Source: Solirubrobacteraceae bacterium
GTDB taxonomy: Bacteria; Actinomycetota; Thermoleophilia; Solirubrobacterales; Solirubrobacteraceae
Direction: 5' to 3'
Assembly (NCBI GenBank): GCA_024710825.1
Contig: JANJUA010000327.1
Span: 1 to 6,738, forward strand
Length of the DNA: 6,738 nt
Below are positions 1 to 5,078 of the stretch, piece after piece. The position numbers and the translations under genes are program-made. The notes under the pieces are model-generated. The model was given only the letters and a program-made list of their open reading frames with translations. It had not been told where the DNA came from and ran no database searches. Every line of letters starts with the position of its first letter. Position 1 is the first letter of the stretch.

Positions 1-798
1 GCGCTGGCCGCGTTCGTGGCGGGCACGGTGGGGCAGGAGGTGTGGCGGGGGGCCCGCGCGCGCCGGACGCTGTCCGGCGAGCCGATGCCCGTGGCGGTGG
101 TGTCGCTCGTGCGCCGCAACCGCCGCCGCTACGGCGGCTACATCGTGCACCTCGGCATAGCCGTGCTGTTCGTGGGCGTCGCGGCCTCCTCGGCGTTCCA
201 GACCTCGCGCGACGTGCAGCTGCGGCCGGGGGAGAGCACGACGATCGGCGACTACGAGGTCCGCTACGTCGAGGCGACCGGCTCGCAGGGCGACGACCGC
301 AACACCGGCGCCTCGCTCGTGCTCGGCGCGGTGCTCGACGTCACCAAGGACGGCGAGCCCGTCGCGACGCTGCACCCGTCGCGCGGCTACTACCCCTCGT
401 CCAACGGCCAGCTCCCACCGGTGCGCCGGGCCGTCGAGGGCGAGGGCGAGAGCGAGATCGGCCTGAAGGCCGGTCCGGTGCGCGACGTCTGGACGGCGGT
501 CAGCCCTGACTTCGAGTGGCTCGAGCGCGCGGTCGCCGGCGCCGACGAGTTCGCTGCCGCCCAGGGCGGCATCACGGGCGCGCAGGCGCTGGCGGGAATC
601 GCGATCGCCTACGAGCGCGAGGGGCCGCCGACGAACTTCAAGCTCATCACCTCGCCGCTGGTCTTCTGGATCTGGGCGGGGGCGATCATCGTGATCGGCG
701 GCGGGCTCATCGCGCTGTGGCCGGCGCCTGACGCGGCGCGGCGGCGCGCGACCGCGGGCGTGAAGGCCCGCGTCGCCCAGGACCTGAGCAGGGTCTGA
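1..798 (+). CDS. ccmF: CcmF-type cytochrome c heme lyase, C-terminal part (5' end outside window)
   Basis: The reading frame is open from base 1, so about 265 C-terminal residues of a usually ~640-residue membrane protein are seen. CcmF helps attach heme covalently to apocytochrome c on the outer face of the cytoplasmic membrane. Visible support: a basic stretch (RRNRRRYGG) followed by a membrane helix at visible residues 45-66 with the motif VHLG. Its histidine (residue 50, bases 148-150) matches the conserved transmembrane histidine proposed to bind heme b in CcmF. A long extracytoplasmic loop follows, with the family-like RGYYPSSNGQ segment. A final helix near residues 218-240 starts SPLVFWIWAG, typical of the CcmF C terminus, and a short basic tail ends at TGA. 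The WWD motif and earlier helices lie upstream, outside the window. A short gap of seven bases separates it from the CcmI-like gene. Family assignment is firm; ccmF versus the related nrfE name cannot be settled from this part. Confidence 0.88.
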   Translation, partial: ALAAFVAGTVGQEVWRGARARRTLSGEPMPVAVVSLVRRNRRRYGGYIVHLGIAVLFVGVAASSAFQTSRDVQLRPGESTTIGDYEVRYVEATGSQGDDRNTGASLVLGAVLDVTKDGEPVATLHPSRGYYPSSNGQLPPVRRAVEGEGESEIGLKAGPVRDVWTAVSPDFEWLERAVAGADEFAAAQGGITGAQALAGIAIAYEREGPPTNFKLITSPLVFWIWAGAIIVIGGGLIALWPAPDAARRRATAGVKARVAQDLSRV

Positions 799-805
799 GC
801 AGACC

Positions 806-1087
806 GTGGACGCATTGGCGCTGCTGGTGGTCTTCGGGCTCCTCCTGCTGGTCGTCTGGGTGGTGACCGAGCCCCTGCGCGGCGGCCCCCAGGCGCTCGA
901 GGCCCGCGAGCTGTCCGAGCGCCAGGATCTGGCGGCCGCGCGCGACGCGAAGTACCGCGAGATCCGCGACGCGGAGCTCGACCAGCAGACCGGCAAGCTG
1001 TCGGAGGCCGACTGGAAGGTCCTGGACCGCCAGCTGCGGGCGGAGGCCGTCGACATCCTGCACCGCCTCGACGAGCTCGAGCGCTAG
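806..1087 (+). CDS. Short CcmI-like membrane-anchored protein (cytochrome c maturation)
   Basis: This 93-residue protein starts at GTG, seven bases after the ccmF stop; no strong ribosome-binding site is visible, which fits translational coupling. Residues 3-20 form one hydrophobic helix (LALLVVFGLLLLVVWVV). The rest is a charged, helical cytoplasmic segment (about 30-93) containing AKYREIRDAELDQQTGKLSE and ending DILHRLDELER. The pattern of a tyrosine/arginine-rich helix, then D/E, then GKLSEADW and a second helix resembles the N-terminal module of CcmI/CycH, which presents apocytochrome to the heme lyase. The TPR domain of full CcmI is absent: the protein ends where it would begin. Position directly behind ccmF supports a maturation role. 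The resemblance is read by eye, so 'hypothetical membrane protein' is the safe fallback name. Confidence 0.75.
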   Translation: MDALALLVVFGLLLLVVWVVTEPLRGGPQALEARELSERQDLAAARDAKYREIRDAELDQQTGKLSEADWKVLDRQLRAEAVDILHRLDELER

Positions 1088-1099
1088 GATGCGCCGCCG

Positions 1100-1327
1100 A
1101 TGGAGACGATCCTCCAGATCCTGCAGGTCTTCCTGTCCGTGCTGCTCATCTTCCTGGTGCTCATGCACTCGGGCAAGGACACCGGCCTCTCGGGCGCGTT
1201 CGGCGTGGGCACGGGCAGCGGTCCGCTCGGCGGCGGGTCGCTGGTCGAGCGCAACCTGAACCGCTGGACGGTCGCGATCGCCCTGCTGTTCACGCTGAAC
1301 ACGATCGTCCTCATCAAGCTGAGCTAG
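1100..1327 (+). CDS. secG: SecG, protein-export membrane subunit
   Basis: This 75-residue protein matches SecG in size and layout. SecG is the small accessory subunit of the SecYEG translocon and helps SecA-driven export. Helix one spans about residues 3-23 (ILQILQVFLSVLLIFLVLMH), followed by the family signature SGKDTGLSGAFG and a glycine-rich loop (about 29-47). Helix two spans about 56-73 (WTVAIALLFTLNTIVLI). The basic ERNLNRW motif precedes helix two, as usual. The start is ATG at 1100; the ATG at 1089 is in another frame. A TAGGAT hexamer at 1085-1090, which includes the stop of the previous gene, could be a -10 element for an internal promoter, but SecG may simply be read through from the ccm genes. 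The stop TAG lies inside a hairpin stem shared with the convergent gene. Confidence 0.93.
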   Translation: METILQILQVFLSVLLIFLVLMHSGKDTGLSGAFGVGTGSGPLGGGSLVERNLNRWTVAIALLFTLNTIVLIKLS

Positions 1328-1341
1328 CGGCGCTGCCGCTA
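1325..1341. terminator. Perfect 7-bp hairpin containing both convergent stop codons
   Basis: TAGCGGC (1325-1331), a GCT loop (1332-1334) and GCCGCTA (1335-1341) form a perfect inverted repeat. Its first three bases are the secG stop on the plus strand, and its last three are the TAG stop of the dehydrogenase on the minus strand. It lies between two convergent genes, so a bidirectional transcription-ending or mRNA 3'-end role is a reasonable inference. There is no T-tract on either side, so it is not a classic intrinsic terminator. Confidence 0.45.
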
Positions 1342-2328
1342 CCAGGCGGCGACGTAGAGCGCGAGCAGCTCCGCCCGGTCGGCGACGGGCGGCGTCGGCG
1401 CGAGCGCGCTCTCGCGGGCGGCCGCGGCCGCCGCGATCGCCTCGAGCCGCTCGCGCGGCACCCCGAGGTCTCCGATGCGCTCGGCTCGCGCCCGGCGGGC
1501 GATGTCGGCGCCCACCGCCTCCGGGCTCCGTCCGAGGACGGCGTCGAACGCCTCCATCCGGTCTGACCGGCGGCGGCGCAGGAGCGCCGTGGAGTGGGCG
1601 AGCAGCACCGCGTTGGCCTGGCCGTGGCCGACGCCGCCCTCGCGCGCGAGCGTCTGCGCGGCGACGTGGTGCAGGCCGAAGCGAGCCGCGTCGATGACGT
1701 AGCCGGAGAGCAGGGCGCCGAGCGCGAGCGCCTCGCGGTCGGCGGCCTCCGCGTCGTCCCAGGCGTGCGCGATCAGCCGCGCGGCCTCGTGGGCGGCGAG
1801 CACCGGGACGGGCGAGGCGTGCACGGTCATCGCGCCCTCGACGGCGTGGGCGAAGGCGTTGGCGGCGCTGGCCGCCAGGCCGCTCTCGGGCTGCGACGCC
1901 GAGAGGGTCGGGTCGTTGAGCACGACCCGCGGACGGACGCGCCGGAACGGGCGCCCCGCGGCCGGGCGGTAGGTGCCCGTCATCTCGGCCGCCGACAGCG
2001 TCGTCGGGATCGCGGCGACGGCCGCGCCGGCTCCGGCGCCGACGAGCGCCTTCGCGGTGTCGACGACGCGGCCGCCGCCGAACGCGACGATCAGCGCGTC
2101 GGGCGGCGGCGCGATGCGCTCGAGGAGGTCGGTCGCGATGTCGTCGACCCGGCCGCTCGGCACGTCGTGGCGCTCGGCGGCCCCGGCGAGCACCTCCGGC
2201 GCGCCGGAGGCCGCGCGCGGGGTCGTCAGCAGGACGTAGCCGTCGCCCACCAGCTTCGGCGCCTCGGCGAGCGCGCCCGCCCCGAAGCGGATGATGCGGT
2301 CGCCGTCGTCCCACCGGAAGCTCTCCAT
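1339..2328 (-). CDS. Iron-containing alcohol dehydrogenase family, maleylacetate reductase-like
   Basis: This 329-residue protein has the two-part fold of group III iron-type dehydrogenases, which are NAD(P)-dependent. The N-terminal nucleotide-binding half carries AFGGGRVVDTAKAL (82-95) and AAIPTTLSAAEMTGTY (105-120), like the GGGS and PTTxxxSE motifs of the family. The helical C-terminal half carries ANAFAHAVEG (156-165), GLHH (218-221) and GHGQANAVLLAH (234-245). By alignment to family spacing, the metal-site positions are N157, H161, H221 and H235. Asn replaces the usual first Asp, as in maleylacetate reductases, and Q225 sits where a second active-site His is common. The substrate is unknown; no ring-cleavage dioxygenase or other aromatic-pathway gene is in the window. 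The ATG at 2328 is chosen because the frame upstream becomes Arg/Pro-rich shadow sequence. It has no good Shine-Dalgarno site but a TACGCT hexamer seven bases upstream. The length is slightly below the usual ~350-380. Confidence 0.8.
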   Translation of the reverse strand: MESFRWDDGDRIIRFGAGALAEAPKLVGDGYVLLTTPRAASGAPEVLAGAAERHDVPSGRVDDIATDLLERIAPPPDALIVAFGGGRVVDTAKALVGAGAGAAVAAIPTTLSAAEMTGTYRPAAGRPFRRVRPRVVLNDPTLSASQPESGLAASAANAFAHAVEGAMTVHASPVPVLAAHEAARLIAHAWDDAEAADREALALGALLSGYVIDAARFGLHHVAAQTLAREGGVGHGQANAVLLAHSTALLRRRRSDRMEAFDAVLGRSPEAVGADIARRARAERIGDLGVPRERLEAIAAAAAARESALAPTPPVADRAELLALYVAAW

Positions 2329-2335
2329 GCCGCCC

Positions 2336-2341
2336 AGCGTA
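2336..2341 (-). promoter_or_regulatory. Possible -10 element for a leaderless dehydrogenase mRNA
   Basis: On the minus strand TACGCT (TANNNT form) lies seven bases before the ATG at 2328, which would put transcription start at or next to the start codon. No Shine-Dalgarno sequence is seen and no convincing -35 is present. This is inferred from position only. Confidence 0.3.
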
Positions 2342-2387
2342 GGCGAGCGTCGCGGCCTCCGCTGCCCGCCGAGGGCCTGGGGGCGCC

Positions 2388-2720
2388 CTACCGGGCCGCC
2401 GCGACGCGCGGCGCGGGACGGCGGAGCGTCAGCCGTCCGTGCCGGCTCCTGCTCCCCGGCGCGCCCATCAGACGGGCGCGCGTGCGGAGGAGCTCGACCA
2501 GGTCCGCCGTGTGGCGGAAGGGATCCGCCACCGCGCGGCCGTCGGCGAGCGACAGCGCCGCGACGACCTCGCCGTCGGCCTCGGCCAGCAGCACGTCCCC
2601 GGACAGGGGCTCCGCGCTGTCGAGAGCGGCCAGGCGGCGCAGCAGCGGCCGGTCGCCGTCCTGGGCGGGGCGGATCGAGATGGTCTGGAGAGGCGTGGTG
2701 GTCCGGGGTGAGCGATGCAT
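2388..2720 (-). CDS. Small GNAT-like protein lacking the acetyl-CoA motif, function unknown
   Basis: This 110-residue protein has the look of the first half of a GNAT acetyltransferase. ISIRPAQDGDRPLLRRLAAL (about residues 14-33) resembles the first strand and helix, and DVLLAEADGEVVAALSL (about 45-61) resembles strands two and three. It then goes to ADGRAVADPFRHTADLVELL and a basic, low-complexity tail. The R/Q-x-x-G-x-G/A pyrophosphate-binding loop that holds acetyl-CoA is absent, so acetyltransferase activity is not expected. Start choice: an ideal AAGGAGG (2729-2735, minus strand) is eight bases before ATG 2720; a GTG at 2729 is in frame but overlaps that site and is unlikely. The gene is divergent from the LysR gene and 59 bases ahead of the dehydrogenase on the same strand. 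From memory, similar half-GNAT proteins occur in other high-GC actinobacteria; this was not checked. Confidence 0.65.
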   Translation of the reverse strand: MHRSPRTTTPLQTISIRPAQDGDRPLLRRLAALDSAEPLSGDVLLAEADGEVVAALSLADGRAVADPFRHTADLVELLRTRARLMGAPGSRSRHGRLTLRRPAPRVAAAR

Positions 2721-2728
2721 GAGGCGCA

Positions 2729-2735
2729 CCTCCTT
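2729..2735 (-). promoter_or_regulatory. Strong Shine-Dalgarno site (AAGGAGG) setting the half-GNAT start
   Basis: The minus strand reads AAGGAGG, then eight bases, then ATG at 2720. It is the only near-perfect ribosome-binding site beside a start codon in the window, and it favours ATG 2720 over the in-frame GTG at 2729. Confidence 0.75.
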
Positions 2736-2759
2736 GGCGTCGGCTGTCGCCTTGACGAC

Positions 2760-2774
2760 GCCACCGACTGTGGC
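2760..2774. promoter_or_regulatory. Inverted repeat GCCAC-N5-GTGGC in the divergent intergenic region
   Basis: A perfect 5-bp inverted repeat with a 5-base spacer lies between the half-GNAT and LysR genes, about 40 bases upstream of the half-GNAT start. It could be an operator or a small hairpin in that gene's leader. A weak minus-strand promoter candidate surrounds it: TTGTGC (2790-2795), a 17-base spacer, then CACAGT (2767-2772), whose -10 overlaps the repeat. Repeats this short also arise by chance in GC-rich DNA. Confidence 0.25.
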
Positions 2775-2796
2775 AACGTGAGGCCATCAGCACAAA

Positions 2797-2824
2797 TGAG
2801 ATTTCGCTCAGGTCGCGATAAGCT
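2797..2824 (+). promoter_or_regulatory. Candidate LysR promoter/operator: TGAG-N6-CTCA palindrome and -10 TAAGCT
   Basis: TGAG (2797-2800) and CTCA (2807-2810) form an interrupted palindrome in the only locally AT-richer stretch of the window. Eight bases after it, TAAGCT (2819-2824) fits TANNNT and ends six bases before the LysR ATG at 2831. That predicts transcription starting at the A of the start codon, a leaderless mRNA. LysR-type regulators commonly bind a T-N11-A palindrome between divergent genes. This one is 14 bases long (T-N12-A), so it does not match exactly. No clear -35 is seen. Confidence 0.4.
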
Positions 2825-2830
2825 CGCCTA

Positions 2831-3770
2831 ATGCTCGACGTCAAGCGCCTCCGGGTGCTGCGCGAGGTCGCGATGCAGGGGTCCTTCTCCGGCGCGGCCA
2901 AGGCCCTGTCTTACACGCAGTCGGCGATCTCGCAGCAGATCGCGGCCCTGGAGCGCGAGGCCGGGACCCTGCTCGTCGTGCGCGGTGCGAGGGGCGTGCG
3001 GCTCACCGACGCCGGCGCCGCGCTCGTCCGTCACACCGATGCCATCCTCGCCAGCCTCCAGGCCGCCGAGCGCGACCTCGAGGCGATCGCCGGCCTCCGC
3101 GGCGGCAACCTGCGCGTCGTCGCGTTCCCGAGCGCCGGCGGCTCTCTCCTGCCGCCCGTGGTCGCCCGATTCCGCGAGCGCCATCCGGGCGTCGAGCTGA
3201 CCGTCGCCCCCGCCGAGCCCTTCGACGCGTTGGAGGTGCTTCGCGCGGGGGAGGCCGACGTCGCGCTCACGCTCGAGGCGGCGTCCGACCCGATCGAGGA
3301 CCCCGCGCTCGCGTGCGTCCACCTGCTCGACGACCCGCTGCTCGCGGCGCTGCCGTGCGGGCACGCGCTGGCCGACAAGGCGAGGCTCCGCCTGCAGGAC
3401 CTCTCGGGCGAGGCATGGATCCAGGGCACGATCAGCGCGACGTGCCCGGACACCGCGATCTTCCTGCGGGCCTGTGCCGCGGCCGGCTTCGAGCCGCGCA
3501 TTCGCCTTCCAGTCCGACGACTACGCCGCGATCCAGGGGTTCATCGCGGCCGGCGTGGGCGTGGCGCTCATCCCGGAGCTGGCGCTGACCTCGCCCCGCG
3601 ACGACATCGTCATCCGCGAGCTCGCCGGGGCCGTTGCCCACCGGCGCATCGTCGCGGCGACGCTCTCCGGCGCCGGTCGCGGGCCGGCGGCGCAGGCGAT
3701 GATCGAGATCCTGCGCGAGGTCGCCGACGAGTGGGCGGACCGTCGCCGCGGCCTCCCGCTGGCCGTCTGA
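2831..3770 (+). pseudogene. LysR-family transcriptional regulator, interrupted by a one-base frameshift
   Basis: Reading through one frame change, this encodes about 312 residues, the normal length for LysR regulators. Residues 1-60 are the winged helix-turn-helix, with GSFSGAAKALSYTQSAISQQ and ALEREAG. From about 90 to the end is the periplasmic-binding-protein-like effector domain, starting LRVVAFPSAGGSLLPPVVAR. After E-P-R-I (residue 224, codon 3500-3502) the frame is lost. The effector domain continues one base over as AFQSDDYAAIQGFIAAGVGV and ALIPELALTSPRDD, ending LPLAV at TGA 3768-3770. Removing one T at 3501/3502 restores RIAFQSDDY, a normal family sequence. Unrepaired, the first frame runs on as Arg/Pro-rich nonsense to 3874. 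Either a real inactivating insertion or a sequencing/assembly error is possible; otherwise the gene looks intact. It is divergent from the half-GNAT gene and may regulate it and itself. Confidence 0.85.
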
Positions 3771-3799
3771 CCGGCGGAGCGTCGGGGGCCGGACCAGCG

Positions 3800-3828
3800 G
3801 CCGCGGGGATCGCTCAAGGATCCGCGGC
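3800..3828 (+). terminator. Imperfect GC-rich hairpin after the LysR gene
   Basis: GCCGCGG (3800-3806) pairs with CCGCGGC (3822-3828), and after a two-base GG bulge ATC (3809-3811) pairs with GAT (3819-3821) around a 7-base loop. It lies 29 bases after the LysR stop and 42 bases before the next start. It could end LysR transcription or be leader structure of the HD-GYP gene. No T-tract follows, so the call is tentative. Nothing else is seen in the 100-base gap. Confidence 0.3.
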
Positions 3829-3870
3829 GGATGACGAGAAGAACGGGGAAGCGAGCGGGGGGCAGAGCCG

Positions 3871-4896
3871 ATGAACGGAGGGCTGAGGATCCTGGTCGTC
3901 GACGACGAGCCGGCGAACGTCCTCGCGCTGCGCGCGCTGCTGGCGAGCTGGCGCTACACCGAGGTCGAGTCGACGACCGACCCGCACGACGCGATCGAGC
4001 TCTGCGACAGCCTGCGGCCGGACCTGCTCATGCTCGACCTCCACATGCCGCGGCTGGACGGCTTCGAGGTCATGGCGCGGCTGGCGGCGCAGCTGCGGGG
4101 CCCGACGCCGTTGCCGATCATCGTGCTCAGCGCCGACATGACGATCGAGACGCGACGCCGCGCGCTCGCGAGCGGGGCCCGCGACTTCGTCACCAAGCCG
4201 TTCGACGCGGAGGAGGTTCGGCTGCGGGTGGGCATCCTCCTGGACATGCGGGCGCTCCAGCTCCAGCAGGCGGCGTCCGAGGCGGCCCTGGAGGCGCGCG
4301 TCCGACGCCGTACCGTCGAGCTCGAGGGTGCGCGTCTGGAGATGCTCCAGCGCCTCGCCCTGGCGGCCGAGTTCCGCGACGACGTGACGGGCGAGCACAC
4401 CCAGCGCGTGGGCCGGACCGCGCGCCGGATCGCCCGTGCGCTCGGCGCGTCCGCCGACGAGGTCGAGCGGATCGGGCTGGCGGCGCCCCTGCACGACGTC
4501 GGCAAGATCGCGGTGGCCGACGCCATCCTGCTGAAGCCCGGCCCGCTCACCGACGCCGAGCGTCGCGAGATGCAGCGCCACACGACCACCGGCGGCGACA
4601 TGCTGCGCGGCAGCGGCTCGCGTCTGCTCCAGACGGCCGAGCGCATCGCGCTCACGCATCACGAGCGCTGGGACGGCGCGGGCTACCCGTACGGGCTGGC
4701 GGAGGAGCGGATCCCGCTCGTGGGGCGGATCGTCGCGGTCGCCGACGTCTTCGACGCGCTTACCCACGAGCGGCCCTACAAGCCCGCGTGGGAGGTGGAG
4801 CGCGCCGTCGAGCAGATCGCCGCCGACCGCGGCCGGCGGTTCGACCCGCGTACCGTCGACGCCTTCCTCGGGCTCGAGCATCACGCGCTCGTCTGA
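3871..4896 (+). CDS. Response regulator with HD-GYP cyclic-di-GMP phosphodiesterase output
   Basis: This 341-residue cytoplasmic protein has three parts. Residues 5-122 are a receiver domain with acidic pair D11/D12, phosphate-accepting D56 (LLMLDLHMPRLDG), S87 and K109 (FVTKPFD). Residues 125-160 are a charged helical linker, probably a coiled coil. Residues 163-335 are an HD-GYP domain, which hydrolyses the second messenger c-di-GMP. Metal-site residues are present: H176, H208/D209 (LHDVGK, K212), H237, H263/H264 and D292 (VADVFDALT). The signature HHERWDGAGYP is at 263-273. The glutamate that supplies an extra ligand in trinuclear members is replaced by V172. Spacing of the other ligands matches the family. 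The start is ATG with only a GGGG-rich stretch upstream as possible ribosome site. No partner histidine kinase is in the window. Domain calls are firm; enzymatic activity is inferred from retained residues. Confidence 0.93.
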   Translation: MNGGLRILVVDDEPANVLALRALLASWRYTEVESTTDPHDAIELCDSLRPDLLMLDLHMPRLDGFEVMARLAAQLRGPTPLPIIVLSADMTIETRRRALASGARDFVTKPFDAEEVRLRVGILLDMRALQLQQAASEAALEARVRRRTVELEGARLEMLQRLALAAEFRDDVTGEHTQRVGRTARRIARALGASADEVERIGLAAPLHDVGKIAVADAILLKPGPLTDAERREMQRHTTTGGDMLRGSGSRLLQTAERIALTHHERWDGAGYPYGLAEERIPLVGRIVAVADVFDALTHERPYKPAWEVERAVEQIAADRGRRFDPRTVDAFLGLEHHALV

Positions 4897-4918
4897 CGGG
4901 CGGACGCGGCGCCGGGGC

Positions 4919-5071
4919 GTGGAGGAGCTGGTCGAGCGCCTGACGCGCGGGAACGTCATCGAGGCCAAGGCGGTGCTCGCCTCGGTGGCGCTGGCGCGCG
5001 CCACCTACCGGCTCGTGCTCATCGCGGTGACCATGCTCGTCTTCACGGCGCGGCTCGAGGAACGCCGCTAA
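4919..5071 (+). CDS. Small single-helix membrane protein, 50 residues, unknown function
   Basis: A GTG start 22 bases after the HD-GYP stop opens a 50-codon frame ending TAA. It looks coding: 49 of 50 sense codons end in G or C, and the peptide is well ordered. An acidic/basic N-terminal helix (VEELVERLTRGNVIEAKAVL) is followed by a hydrophobic segment (about residues 28-44, ending YRLVLIAVTMLVFTA) and a charged tail RLEERR. One membrane helix is likely, with Arg27 and Arg31 near its start. I do not recognise a firm family. From memory the N-terminal part recalls small actinobacterial membrane proteins with EAK-VVLASVA-like starts (possibly the DUF6529 type), in which case this copy would be shortened; this is unverified. 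No clear Shine-Dalgarno site is present, so expression may be coupled to the HD-GYP gene. Its stop overlaps the stop of the convergent nhaA gene. Confidence 0.5.
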   Translation: MEELVERLTRGNVIEAKAVLASVALARATYRLVLIAVTMLVFTARLEERR

Positions 5072-5078
5072 CGGCTCC
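5059..5078. terminator. Hairpin whose loop holds the overlapping stops of two convergent genes
   Basis: GGA (5059-5061) plus GCCG (5064-5067) pair with CGGC (5072-5075) plus TCC (5076-5078), with a two-base AC bulge and a CTAA loop (5068-5071). The loop contains both stops: TAA on the plus strand and TAG on the minus strand. It has no T-tract. A bidirectional 3'-end role is inferred from its position between convergent genes. Confidence 0.35.

Noticed and set aside
707..2314. Long minus-strand open frame of about 535 codons overlapping ccmI-like, secG and the dehydrogenase
   Set aside because: Its product is Arg/Ala/Gly-rich with no motif, and it covers well-supported genes in other frames. 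Long shadow frames are expected at this GC content.
2752..2780. TTGACG (2752-2757) as a -35 element for the LysR gene
   Set aside because: No acceptable -10 follows at 16-18 bases, and it lies too far from the LysR start compared with the TAAGCT hexamer.
1594..2781. Plus-strand open frame of about 395 codons antisense to the dehydrogenase
   Set aside because: It is low-complexity Arg/Gly/Ala sequence with no recognisable domain; the opposite strand encodes clear family motifs.
2329..2901. N-terminal extension of the dehydrogenase up to base 2901
   Set aside because: The extension is low-complexity shadow sequence overlapping the half-GNAT gene and the LysR start. ATG 2328 begins family-like sequence.
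3503..3874. Unshifted LysR frame continuing to 3874 and overlapping the HD-GYP start as ATGA, suggesting translational coupling
   Set aside because: After 3503 this frame is Arg/Pro/Gly nonsense, while the true effector domain continues in the next frame and stops at 3770. The ATGA overlap is coincidental.
3814..5004. Minus-strand open frame of about 396 codons antisense to the HD-GYP gene
   Set aside because: The plus strand carries complete receiver and HD-GYP motifs in this stretch, and the antisense product is compositionally biased without motifs.
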